Shown: positions 17,094 to 25,301 of the stretch, one piece after another
Numbering within the stretch: the first letter of the stretch is position 1
Layout: each line of letters begins with the position of its first letter
DNA from: DATJZG01 sp035499295
GTDB lineage: Bacteria; Myxococcota; Myxococcia; Myxococcales; Anaeromyxobacteraceae
Direction of reading: 5' to 3'
Assembly (NCBI GenBank): GCA_035499295.1
Contig: DATJZG010000186.1
Location: 1 to 64,000, forward strand
DNA length: 64,000 nt
Position numbers and translations under genes: made by a program
The notes under the pieces: model-generated
Database searches by the model: none
Seen by the model: only the letters and a program-made list of their open reading frames with translations
What the model was told of the DNA's origin: nothing

Positions 17094-18092
17094 CTAAGGC
17101 GGGCGCGGCGCCAACATGCCGAGCGCCGCCTCCGCCACTGCGCCCGAGGCGAGGTCGACCATGCAGCGGTGATGCCCCTGCGGGCATCGCCTCCCGCCGT
17201 GGTTGGAGCAGGGGGCGCAGGGAAGCGGCAGCGAGAGCGCCCGTCCGGGAGGGGCCGGGCCCCAGCGCCGGGCGGAGGTGGGCCCGAAGATGGCGAGCAC
17301 CCGCGTGCCCACCGCGGAGGCGAGGTGCACGGGGCCGGAATCGCAGGCCACGAGCAGGTCGACGTCCGCCAGGGCGGCGGCGAGGGAATCGACGCCGAGG
17401 GCGGTAAGGTCCGCCGAGAGAGGGACCCGGCAGGCGCGGCGGAACCCCTCGAGCGCCGCCCCGTCGGAAGGCCCGCCGGCGAGCACCACGCTCGCGCCCG
17501 CCCGGGCGAGCGCCCCCGCGACCTCGGCGAACCGATCTGGGGCCCACCGCTTCGTCGCCTGGCTGGCGCCCGGCGAGAGCGCCACGCGGGGGCGGCCTGC
17601 ACCCGCGAGGGCGCGGGCGGCAGAGGCCCGGGCCGCCTCGGAGAGGTGGATCTGCATCCGGCCGGGCCCTTTCACCCCGAGCGGGCGAAGCGCCTTGGCG
17701 TAGAGCTCGGTGGCGTGCGGCCCGTTCTGGGGAGGGTCGAACCCGAACAGCGATAGCGCGGCCCGAGCCGGGGTGCGGCGCCGAAAGCCGATCCGATGCG
17801 CGGCGGCGGCTCGGGCGACCACCGCGCTCTTCACCTTGTTCTGCAGGTCGATGGCGAGGTCGAAACGGCCGCGCAGGGAGCGGGCGAGGTCCGTCGCCCC
17901 CCGAATCCCCGTCCCGGTCAGGCGGTGGACGGCGGCAAGGCCGGGGAGCCCCTCGAGAAGCGGGGCGTAGGCAGGCGAGGTCACCCACTCGATGCGAGCC
18001 GAGGGGAAGCGCTCTCGGAGAGGCTCGAGCACGGAGGTGGCGAGGACCACGTCCCCGAGTGCGCTGTAGCGGATGACGAGGATGGAGTCCAC
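17094..18092 (-). CDS. GT9 heptosyltransferase (WaaF-like)
   Basis: 332 residues of glycosyltransferase family 9. MDSILVIRYSALGDVVLATS is the classic N-terminal motif. SPGASQATKRWAPDRFAEV (about 180) and VACDSGPVHLASAVGTRVLAIFG (two runs, about 258) form the ADP-heptose site. It ends with a Cys-rich CAPCSNHGGRRCPQG segment common in WaaF-like enzymes. It adds heptose to the inner core of LPS in the cytoplasm. The position next to the Kdo8N genes supports an LPS-core locus. Confidence 0.9.
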   Translation of the reverse strand: MDSILVIRYSALGDVVLATSVLEPLRERFPSARIEWVTSPAYAPLLEGLPGLAAVHRLTGTGIRGATDLARSLRGRFDLAIDLQNKVKSAVVARAAAAHRIGFRRRTPARAALSLFGFDPPQNGPHATELYAKALRPLGVKGPGRMQIHLSEAARASAARALAGAGRPRVALSPGASQATKRWAPDRFAEVAGALARAGASVVLAGGPSDGAALEGFRRACRVPLSADLTALGVDSLAAALADVDLLVACDSGPVHLASAVGTRVLAIFGPTSARRWGPAPPGRALSLPLPCAPCSNHGGRRCPQGHHRCMVDLASGAVAEAALGMLAPRPP

Positions 18093-18528
18093 GGGCGGTC
18101 GGGGCCGGCATCATAGCGGCCCCGCGCCGGCCGGCGCCACCGCGGAGGCGCCCCGGCGCTCCTCGCCGCCACCGCCCGTCGCCTGCACGAACCAGGCGCT
18201 CCGCTCGAGAGCCGGGACCAAGGGGAGCCGAGCCGCCCTGTCCAGGGGCCGCCCTCGCCGCAAACGCGTCGCCGGGGCCAGCCTGGGAGACGGCGAACCG
18301 CCGAAGGCGCGGATGCAGCGAGGGGCGGCCCCCTCGCGCTCTGGGAGGCCCCTCCGCCTAACCACCGTGGGCGTCGCCCGGCGGCCCGTTCCTCGCCCGG
18401 TGCGGAGGGCGGAGAGTGCGCCGATCCGCGCGCAAGCTCGGGGTCGAGGCTCCGGGTCCCCCGTTGCGCTTCGGTCCCCCTGGGCGCAAAGGGCATCGTT
18501 TCGACGAGCGAGATAGGATTGGCCTATC
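18093..18528. other. Divergent intergenic region, 436 bases
   Basis: This gap separates the start of the heptosyltransferase gene from the start of oxyR. I see no convincing coding frame. Only the OxyR-type site at its right end is recognisable. Confidence 0.6.
18513..18527. promoter_or_regulatory. OxyR-type operator ATAG-N7-CTAT
   Basis: ATAG-GATTGGC-CTAT is one full half of the OxyR consensus (ATAG-N7-CTAT). It is also the inverted repeat GATAGG-N5-CCTATC. It ends one base before the GTG of oxyR, where binding would block its own initiation. The second half-site expected 7 bases upstream is not clear. Confidence 0.65.
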
Positions 18529-19542
18529 GTGAGAGCCACTCCGCATCCGTTCACGCTCCGCCAGCTCCAGTACGCCCTGGCGGTGGCGGAGCTCAAGTCC
18601 TTTCGCCGCGCCGCTGAGCGCTGCCACGTCTCGCAGCCGTCCCTCTCCGCCCAGGTGATGCAGCTCGAGGACCACCTCGGGCTCCGCCTCTTCGAGCGGG
18701 GCGGGAGGAGGGTGCTCGTGACCGTGGCCGGGGAGGCGGTGCTGGCGCGGCTGCGCCGCCTGCTGCTCGAGGCCGACGACCTCGCCGACTCGGCGCGCCA
18801 GCTCGGCGACCCGCTCTCCGGGACCCTGCGGGTGGGGGTCATCCCCACCGTCTCGCCCTACCTCCTCCCCGATGTGGTCCCGGCGTTGCGGGAGAACCAT
18901 CCCGACCTCTCCGCGGTGTGGGTGGAGGACAAGACCGAGAACCTCGTCGCTTCCCTCCGGGAGGGGAAGCTCGATGCGGCACTCCTGGCGCTCGAGGCGC
19001 CGGTGGGAGACGTCGAGAAGGAGGTGGTGGCGGAGGACCCCTTCGTCCTGGCCGCCCCCCCCGGCCACGCCCTGGCGCGGGGCCGCGCCCCGGCGACGCC
19101 CCAGGAGCTGCGCGGTGCCGGCTTCCTCCTGCTCGACGACGGCCACTGCTTCCGCGAGCAGGCGCTCGCCTACTGCTCGAGCGCCCGCGCCCGGGAGCTC
19201 GACTTCCGCGCCACGAGCCTCGCCACCCTCTCGCAGATGGTGGCCGGCGGCGCGGGCGTGACGCTCCTGCCCCGGATCGCCTTGCCGGTGGAGAACCGCC
19301 GTTCCGAGCTGGTGGTCCGGCGCCTCAGCCCCGAGCCCCACCGCACCCTCGCCCTGGTGTGGCGGCCGCGATCCCCTCTCGGGCCGGCGCTGCGGCAGCT
19401 CGCCCACACGCTCCGGGAAGCCTGCGAGCGGAGCGAGCCCCGCCTGAGGCGCCTGGTGGAGCCGGACGAGGCCCAGCGGGGGCAGGGTTCGGCCGCCTCC
19501 CGGACCGAGCGCAAGCGCGCCCCCCGTGGGCAGCGAGGCTAG
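18529..19542 (+). CDS. oxyR: LysR-type peroxide regulator OxyR
   Basis: 337 residues, GTG start. The N-terminal winged helix-turn-helix (LRQLQYALAVAELKSFRRAA, then VSQPSLSAQV) is followed by a substrate-type domain. Cys207 and Cys216 in GHCFREQALAYC have the exact 9-residue spacing of the peroxide-sensing cysteines of OxyR. It should activate antioxidant genes upon disulfide formation. No catalase or peroxiredoxin gene lies beside it. The C-terminal 40 residues are a charged extension not usual in OxyR. Confidence 0.93.
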   Translation: MRATPHPFTLRQLQYALAVAELKSFRRAAERCHVSQPSLSAQVMQLEDHLGLRLFERGGRRVLVTVAGEAVLARLRRLLLEADDLADSARQLGDPLSGTLRVGVIPTVSPYLLPDVVPALRENHPDLSAVWVEDKTENLVASLREGKLDAALLALEAPVGDVEKEVVAEDPFVLAAPPGHALARGRAPATPQELRGAGFLLLDDGHCFREQALAYCSSARARELDFRATSLATLSQMVAGGAGVTLLPRIALPVENRRSELVVRRLSPEPHRTLALVWRPRSPLGPALRQLAHTLREACERSEPRLRRLVEPDEAQRGQGSAASRTERKRAPRGQRG

Positions 19543-19613
19543 CGCAGCGAACCCCCCCGATGCCCCCGCGGCGGGTGGTGAGTCCGGAGGGCGCGATCGC
19601 TTACCATGCGTGC

Positions 19614-21023
19614 ATGTCGCCCCTCTACGGGATCTACTTGGCGAGCCGGTGGATCATCCGCGTCATCATGCTGTTCTACGTGCCCCAGCGCCGGTCTCCC
19701 AACGCGGCCCGGGCGTGGCTCCTGCTCATCTTCGTCGAGCCCTACCTGGGGCTGCTGTTCTACTCGATGCTGGGGCGCCCGTACCTGCCGAGGCAGCGCC
19801 GGATCCGCCAGCAGGAAGCTTCGCGCTTCGTCCGCGAGACGCCGGCAGTGCAGGGGGCGCAGGCGATCGCGGCCGGTGGGCCGGAGCCGGAGGCGGCCGC
19901 GCGGCTGGCGCGGACCCTGGGCGACTTCCCGGTGGTGCGGGGGAACCGGGTCGAGCTCCTGCCCACCTACGGCGGAGCGGTGGACCGGCTGGTCGGCGAC
20001 ATCGACGCGGCGCGCTCCACCGTCCACCTCCTCTACTACATCGTGGAGCCGGACGAGACCGGCTGGAAGGTGGGCGAGGCGGTGGTCCGCGCGGCTCGGC
20101 GCGGCGTCGCCTGCCGGGTGCTGATGGACGGCATGGCCTCGAAACCCGGCCTGAAGCGCATGGCTCCGCGCCTGCGCGAGGCGGGTGCCGAGGTGATCGC
20201 CCTCTTGCCCCCCGGCCTGCGCGGGACGCGCCGGGATCTCCGCAACCACCGGAAGATTGCGGTCGTGGACGGACAGGTCGGGTACGCCGGGTCCCAGAAC
20301 CTGGTGAACGCCTACGACTACAAGGGGCGCGGGCTCACCTACGAGGAACTCGTCCTCCGCATCGAGGGAGCGGCGGTCGCCCAGCTGCAAGCCGTCTTCC
20401 TCACGGACTACTTCCTCGAAACCGGCCGCCGCCCCGAGTTCGGGCCCCTCTTCCCGCCCCCGCAGGCGATCGGGTCGGTGCGGGCGCAGCTGCTCCCGAG
20501 CGGCCCCACCTACCGGGCCGAGAACAACCAGAGGGTCTTCCTCCAGCTCCTGTACGAGTCTCGCGCGCGCGTCGTGGTCACCTCCCCCTACTTCGTCCCC
20601 GACGCCGCCTTCGTGGAGGCGATGCAGGCGGCGGCCCAGCGCGGCGTGGCCGTTCACCTCGTCACCCCCAGGCAAGCGGACCAGCTCCTCGTCCGGCTCG
20701 CACAGGAGTCCTTCTACGACGGGCTCCTCGAGGCGGGCGTGCGGGTCCACCTGTACCGGCCCGGCTTCCTCCACGCGAAGCACATCTCGGTGGACGGCGA
20801 GGTCGCGGTCGTCGGCTCCTCCAACATGGACCTCCGCTCGTTCGAGCTCAACGAGGAGGTGATGGTGCTCTGCTACGACCGCGACGTGGCCGACCGCCTG
20901 GCGGCCGAGGAGGAGCGCTACTTCCGGAACTCGGACGAGCTCGCGCTCACGGTGTGGCGGGCGCGCCCCCTCTACCGCAGCACCGCGCAGCAGCTGGCGC
21001 GGCTCGTCGATTCCTTGCTCTAG
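19614..21023 (+). CDS. cls: Cardiolipin synthase (phospholipase D family)
   Basis: 469 residues. Two N-terminal membrane helices (about 4-20 and 30-53) are followed by two PLD domains. The HKD motifs are HRKIAVVDG (about 212) and HAKHISVDG (about 387), each followed by GSQN or GSSNMD. It condenses phosphatidylglycerol to cardiolipin at the inner membrane. The ATG at 19614 is chosen because membrane character starts there. The stop codon shares bases with the convergent pfkA stop. Confidence 0.92.
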   Translation: MSPLYGIYLASRWIIRVIMLFYVPQRRSPNAARAWLLLIFVEPYLGLLFYSMLGRPYLPRQRRIRQQEASRFVRETPAVQGAQAIAAGGPEPEAAARLARTLGDFPVVRGNRVELLPTYGGAVDRLVGDIDAARSTVHLLYYIVEPDETGWKVGEAVVRAARRGVACRVLMDGMASKPGLKRMAPRLREAGAEVIALLPPGLRGTRRDLRNHRKIAVVDGQVGYAGSQNLVNAYDYKGRGLTYEELVLRIEGAAVAQLQAVFLTDYFLETGRRPEFGPLFPPPQAIGSVRAQLLPSGPTYRAENNQRVFLQLLYESRARVVVTSPYFVPDAAFVEAMQAAAQRGVAVHLVTPRQADQLLVRLAQESFYDGLLEAGVRVHLYRPGFLHAKHISVDGEVAVVGSSNMDLRSFELNEEVMVLCYDRDVADRLAAEEERYFRNSDELALTVWRARPLYRSTAQQLARLVDSLL

Positions 21024-22102
21024 TCGCCGAAGGAGATGCCGATGTCCTTGCAGGTCAGGACGGTCTCGGAGTTCGGGGCCACGGTCTTCGTCCCCTGCAG
21101 GACGTCGGCGAGCGGCACCGCCACCATGTCCGGAGGCCGGAGCGCCACCATCACGTCCCTCAGGCCGTCGGCGATGAAGCGCACCGCCGCGGCGCCGAAG
21201 CGCAGCGCCAGGAGCCGGTCGAAGGGAGTTGGCCAGCCGCCGCGCTGGAGGTGGCCGAGCACGAGCGACCGCGTCTCCTTCTCGGTGCGCTTCGCGATCT
21301 CCGTCGCCACCCAATCGCCGATGCCGCCGAGGAGGACCTCGGAGCGACCGATGGAGTTGGTGGGCTTCGTGAGCATCTCTCCGCCCACGCACTTCGCTCC
21401 CTCGGCCACCACCACGATGGCGTAGCGCTTGCCGTGGCGCTCGTTCTCCTGGATCCGCTCGCACACCTTCTCGATGTCGAAGGGGATCTCGGGGATGAGG
21501 ATCACGTCGGCCGACCCGGCCGCGCCGCTGTGGAGGGCGATCCAGCCGGCGTAGCGCCCCATCACCTCCACCACGAAGACCCGCTCGTGCGCGCTGGCCG
21601 TCGAGTGCAGCTTGTCGATGGCCTCGGTGGCGGTGGTGACGGCGGTGTCGAAGCCGAAGGTCGACAGCGTCGCCGAGAGGTCGTTGTCGATCGTCTTCGG
21701 CACCCCGATCACCGGCAACCCCCGCTCCGAGAGCTGGTGGGCGAGCGAGAGGCTCCCGTCCCCGCCCACGGCGACGAGGACATCGAGGCCGAAGCGACGG
21801 AAGTTCTGCACCAGCCGCTCGGAAACGTCCACGTACTCGATTTGCCCAGCCGCGTTCCGGATCGGCAGCCGGAAGGGGTCCCCGCGGTTCGTCGTGCCGA
21901 GGATGGTGCCGCCGTGCGGGGCGATCCCCTCCACCCGCTCCGGGGTGAGCGCGATGATCTTGGTGGTGTCGAGCAGGCCGGCATACCCGGTCGGGATGCC
22001 GTAGACCTCCCAGCCACGCCCGGTGGCCGCCATGGTGACGGCGTAGATGACGGCGTTCAATCCGGGGGCGTCGCCGCCGCCGGTGTTGATTGCGAGCCGC
22101 AT
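21020..22102 (-). CDS. pfkA: 6-phosphofructokinase
   Basis: 360 residues from ATG 22102. INTGGGDAPGLNAVIY (about 5-20) binds the nucleotide. VGGDGSLSLA (about 102) has Gly where PPi-dependent enzymes have Asp, indicating ATP use. PKTIDND carries the catalytic Asp but has Lys in the position usually seen in PPi-type and group III enzymes. EVMGRYAGW and GHLQRGG bind fructose 6-phosphate. It catalyses the committed step of glycolysis. Confidence 0.93.
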   Translation of the reverse strand: MRLAINTGGGDAPGLNAVIYAVTMAATGRGWEVYGIPTGYAGLLDTTKIIALTPERVEGIAPHGGTILGTTNRGDPFRLPIRNAAGQIEYVDVSERLVQNFRRFGLDVLVAVGGDGSLSLAHQLSERGLPVIGVPKTIDNDLSATLSTFGFDTAVTTATEAIDKLHSTASAHERVFVVEVMGRYAGWIALHSGAAGSADVILIPEIPFDIEKVCERIQENERHGKRYAIVVVAEGAKCVGGEMLTKPTNSIGRSEVLLGGIGDWVATEIAKRTEKETRSLVLGHLQRGGWPTPFDRLLALRFGAAAVRFIADGLRDVMVALRPPDMVAVPLADVLQGTKTVAPNSETVLTCKDIGISFGD

Positions 22103-22380
22103 TTTCCTGCTCAAGCGGACACCTCGGGGGCGTGGGTCATCCTCACCCGACCCTAGCAGGCAAGCGGAGGCCGGCAAAGTTCGCCGCCGGCCGGCCGGTT
22201 GCCCGCCGGGCTCGGGGGTTTCCTCTGCCGATCCGGGAGGTTCTTCGAGAGAAACCCCGCGGCTCCCGCGCCGCGCATCCCCCCTCGGAGGATGGCACCT
22301 ACAATGTGGGATGGAAGTTCGACATCGGCCGATTTCCGATCCACTCTCGCCGAGGCGGCGGGTGCGAACGGAGGCGAGCC

Positions 22381-23082
22381 ATGGGCGGCGGGCGACGAGA
22401 CGACTTGGAGCGGGCGCTCGATCTCCTCTTCGGTGCCAACCGGCCGGAGTGCGACGGAGGCGAAGCCTGGCGCCGCGAGGTGCGCGAGGCGTTTCGCAAG
22501 CGCGCCTTGGAAACCCATCCTGATCGCGCGGCGGCCCTCGGCCGGAGCGAATCGAGCCTGGCGGGCGAGTTCCGCCAACTCTTCGAGGCCTACCAGGTCC
22601 TCTCGCGCTCGGAGGCGGCACGGGCCCCGCGACGCCCTCCGGAGGCGAGGCCAGCCCGGGAGCCGAAGGACCACGTCCTCCGCGGCCAGCTTCCGCGCCG
22701 CACGCTCCTCTTCGCCGAGTTCCTCTACTACTCCGGCCGCGTCTCGTGGCGGAACCTGGTCGAGGCCGTGGCCTGGCAGCGCCGCCAGCGCCCCGCCATC
22801 GGCCGGATCGCGGTCGAGTGGGGCCACCTGTCCGAGCAGGAGGTGCGCGAGATCCTGGAGCGCCGCCGCCGGGAGGGGTCGGGGGCCGAGCCGTTCGGCG
22901 AGTACGCCCGCCGCCAGGGCTTCCTCACCTCCGCGCAGCTGCTCGCGCTCCTCGGCCGCCAGCGGCGGCTCCAGCGGCGCATCGGGGAGTTCTTTGTCGA
23001 GGCCGGTCTCCTGCGGGAGGGCGAGATCCCGGAGCTCGACCACGACCTGGGCCGCCACAACTCCCGCTACTGCCGGGCTTAG
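22381..23082 (+). CDS. J-domain protein with MshEN-like tail
   Basis: 233 residues. An N-terminal J domain has helix II, the HPD motif (ETHPDRAAA, about 40-48) and helix III (FRQLFEAYQVLS), so it should stimulate a DnaK-type ATPase. The rest contains two units of the type IGRIAVEWGHLSEQEVREIL and IGEFFVEAGLLREGEIPEL, a pattern like the N-terminal domain of type II secretion/MshE ATPases. The ATG at 22381 follows GGAGGCGAGCC. A role linking chaperones to a secretion or motility system is inference. Confidence 0.82.
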   Translation: MGGGRRDDLERALDLLFGANRPECDGGEAWRREVREAFRKRALETHPDRAAALGRSESSLAGEFRQLFEAYQVLSRSEAARAPRRPPEARPAREPKDHVLRGQLPRRTLLFAEFLYYSGRVSWRNLVEAVAWQRRQRPAIGRIAVEWGHLSEQEVREILERRRREGSGAEPFGEYARRQGFLTSAQLLALLGRQRRLQRRIGEFFVEAGLLREGEIPELDHDLGRHNSRYCRA

Positions 23083-23172
23083 CCCGGACGGGTGCCCAGG
23101 GCGGGACCCGGGGACCGGTGCCGTGCACCGGCGCTACAATGGCGTCACCCACGCGCGTTCCGAGGAGGCACC

Positions 23173-23463
23173 ATGGCGACCAGGGCCGAGTGGTTCCGCT
23201 ACCACGCCGAGCGCTCGGGGCCGAAGAAGCCGAAGCAGCCGAAGAAGGAGAAGCCCGGCCCGAAGCCCCACAACCTCTCGGAGAAGGGCAAGAAGGCGCT
23301 CTACGCCTTCGAGGACCACGCCCCCGGGACGCGCCCCTCGCGGAAATCCTCCCGCAAGGCCTCGAACCGACAGAAGACGGACGCCAAGTTCCGCCTGACC
23401 CGGGAGGCGCAGGAGATGGTGCCGAGGCGCCCCGCCCTCCGCGCCGCCGGGAAGCGCCGCTAG
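23173..23463 (+). CDS. Lysine-rich small basic protein
   Basis: 96 residues from ATG 23173, with a strong GAGGAGG ribosome-binding site. It has Lys/Pro-rich runs (GPKKPKQPKKEKPGPKP) and a second basic half (RPSRKSSRKASNRQKTDAKF). It is probably disordered and nucleic-acid binding. TACAAT at 23135-23140 is a possible -10 element. It follows the J-domain gene by 90 bases on the same strand. No family is recognised. Confidence 0.7.
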   Translation: MATRAEWFRYHAERSGPKKPKQPKKEKPGPKPHNLSEKGKKALYAFEDHAPGTRPSRKSSRKASNRQKTDAKFRLTREAQEMVPRRPALRAAGKRR

Positions 23464-23485
23464 CGGAGTCGCTCCGGGCTCGGTC

Positions 23486-24592
23486 ATGCTTCACGCGGGG
23501 CCTCCCAGACTCGGCCGGACCGGGGCAGCGCTCGCCGGTATCACGGTTGCGGCCCTCGCCGCGGCGAGCTGCACCTCCTCCACGACGGTGAGCTGTCCCC
23601 CGGGGCAGACGGCCTGCGGGTCGAGCTGCCGGGACCTGCAGACCGATCCCTCCCACTGCGGGGCGTGCAACGTTTCCTGCTACTCCGGCGCCCTGTGCGT
23701 GAGCGGCACCTGCACCTGCCCCGTGGGGCAGGAGTTCTGCGGTAACGCCTGCGTCGACGTTGGCACCGACCCCAACCACTGCGGCTCTTGCGGGCGGGGT
23801 TGCGGGCTCGGCACCTGCGCCGGAGGGCTCTGCACCTGCAGCGCCCCGCCGGTGGAGCTCTGCCCCGCTGACCCCGCCACCGGGTCGTGCATCAACACGA
23901 ACACCAGCACCTCGAACTGCGGGAGCTGCGGCTACTCCTGCACCGCGCAAGCCGGATCGGGGTTCACCTGCAGCATTGGGACGTGCGGCTGCCTCTTCAC
24001 GCAGTGCCCCACCGGAGGGCTGCCGGCTTGCGTGAACACCTCGACCGATCCGAGGAACTGCGGGGGCTGCGGGCTCGCCTGCCCGGCCGGCCAGGTCTGC
24101 GCCTCGGGGCGGTGCGGGTGCACGGGCGGCCTCACGCTCTGCGGCTCGACCTGCGTGAACACCGGCACGAGCAACGCCAACTGCGGCCGTTGCGGCAACG
24201 CCTGTCCCCAGGGACAGTCCTGCAGCGGAGGCGTCTGCGGCTCCAGCTGCAGCGGCCTGACCTGCGGCTCCCTCTGCTGCCAGGGGACCGCTTGCTGCGC
24301 CGGCCAGACCTGCCAGGTCGAGCATAACAACGGCGTCGGGAACACCTTCTTCGACTGCATTGCGCTGCCGCCCCCCTATACCCAGCAGCTCGCGACCGAT
24401 GCCGCCACCGCCTGGGCGGCGAACGGCACTTCTGGCCCCGCCGTCTGCCCGGGCTGCGTTGTCTGGCAGGTGACCTCCGCATGCGGCGTCTGGTGCTACG
24501 CTGTCGGGGTCTCGACCGCCGGGACGGTCAACGTGAACACGGTCGACAACACCTGCATCTGCCCGAACCCGGGGAGCGCGACCTGGCAGTGA
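23486..24592 (+). CDS. Cysteine-repeat lipoprotein (Stig1-like)
   Basis: 368 residues. A lipoprotein signal peptide ends AAASC (Cys about 29). About six units of the type CG..C.....TDP.NCG.CG..C follow to about residue 250, as in the Stig1-like repeats common in myxobacterial surface proteins. A distinct C-terminal domain contains CPGCVVWQVTSACGVWCYAVG. More than 50 cysteines imply many disulfides and export to the cell surface. Its 3' end faces a DsbA-like lipoprotein gene 10 bases away. Confidence 0.85.
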   Translation: MLHAGPPRLGRTGAALAGITVAALAAASCTSSTTVSCPPGQTACGSSCRDLQTDPSHCGACNVSCYSGALCVSGTCTCPVGQEFCGNACVDVGTDPNHCGSCGRGCGLGTCAGGLCTCSAPPVELCPADPATGSCINTNTSTSNCGSCGYSCTAQAGSGFTCSIGTCGCLFTQCPTGGLPACVNTSTDPRNCGGCGLACPAGQVCASGRCGCTGGLTLCGSTCVNTGTSNANCGRCGNACPQGQSCSGGVCGSSCSGLTCGSLCCQGTACCAGQTCQVEHNNGVGNTFFDCIALPPPYTQQLATDAATAWAANGTSGPAVCPGCVVWQVTSACGVWCYAVGVSTAGTVNVNTVDNTCICPNPGSATWQ

Positions 24593-24602
24593 GGGCGAGA
24601 GG

Positions 24603-25268
24603 CTAGTCGTCCCCGGCGAAGAGGGCGCTGCGGTTCGCGAAGATGGCGTCGTGCATCTCCCAGAACTTCCCCTGCTCCCCGGCGCACTCCGCGGCGATCG
24701 CGGCCGCCGGGGCGTGGGGGTGGATGGAGAGCGGGAAGTTCTTGAAGACAAGGCGGACCTCCCCGGGGTAGAGCTGCAGAAGCTGCTCCAGGGTGGGCTC
24801 GGCCGCGGCGCAGAAGGGGCACTCGTAGTCGGCGAACTCGACGAGCGTCACCCAGGCGTCGCTCGGTCCGCGCACCCAGGCGTCGGAGGTCACCGGTGGA
24901 GCGGTCGAGTTCGTGGCGCTCGCGAGCTGGGCGTAGTACTGGGACGCCGGGACGCCGCTCTGGGTCGCGGCCGCGAGCGCGTCGCCCACCGCCGTCTGGA
25001 AGTCGGAGAGCGGCGCCGCCCCGACCACCGCGGCGCCGTTCACGAACGTGGTGGGCGTGCCGGCGACGCCGAACTGTTCGCCGAGAGCGACGTCGTTCCC
25101 GATGCGGGCGAGCGGGGAGGCCGACCCGCGGCAGGCCTGCCAGGTCGTCACGTCGAGCCCCACCTGCTGCGCCAGCGACGTGATGGTGGACTCGAAGCCG
25201 GCGGAGTCGCCTCCGCACCCCGCGAGGGCCAGGAGCGAGCAGGCGGCGGCGGCGCGCGTTCCTCGCAT
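24603..25268 (-). CDS. DsbA-like lipoprotein with permuted half-domains
   Basis: 221 residues. The signal peptide ends LALAGC (Cys18). Residues 24-98 match the C-terminal half of a DsbA/Thioredoxin_4 fold (LAQQVGLDVTTWQACRGS and the cis-proline loop FGVAGTPTTFVNG, Pro72). Residues 128-221 match the N-terminal half (VTLVEFADYECPFC with CPFC at 150-153, then VRLVFKNFPL and AAECAGEQGKFWEMHD). The protein stops in the helical insert, so the halves are in reversed order. It could fold as a circular permutant or be a surviving piece of a two-domain protein. Confidence 0.85.
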   Translation of the reverse strand: MRGTRAAAACSLLALAGCGGDSAGFESTITSLAQQVGLDVTTWQACRGSASPLARIGNDVALGEQFGVAGTPTTFVNGAAVVGAAPLSDFQTAVGDALAAATQSGVPASQYYAQLASATNSTAPPVTSDAWVRGPSDAWVTLVEFADYECPFCAAAEPTLEQLLQLYPGEVRLVFKNFPLSIHPHAPAAAIAAECAGEQGKFWEMHDAIFANRSALFAGDD

Positions 25269-25301
25269 GGAGACCGATGATCGTCGGGCCCCCTCCCGCG
25301 G

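Noticed and set aside
22300..22305. TACAAT as a promoter for the J-domain gene
   Set aside because: The hexamer is there, as is another at 23135, but neither has a recognisable -35 element.
24593..24605. Nonsense mutation as the cause of the short DsbA-like protein
   Set aside because: Translation beyond the stop gives no DsbA-like sequence, and the N-terminus also lacks its normal first half, so a rearrangement or permutation fits better.
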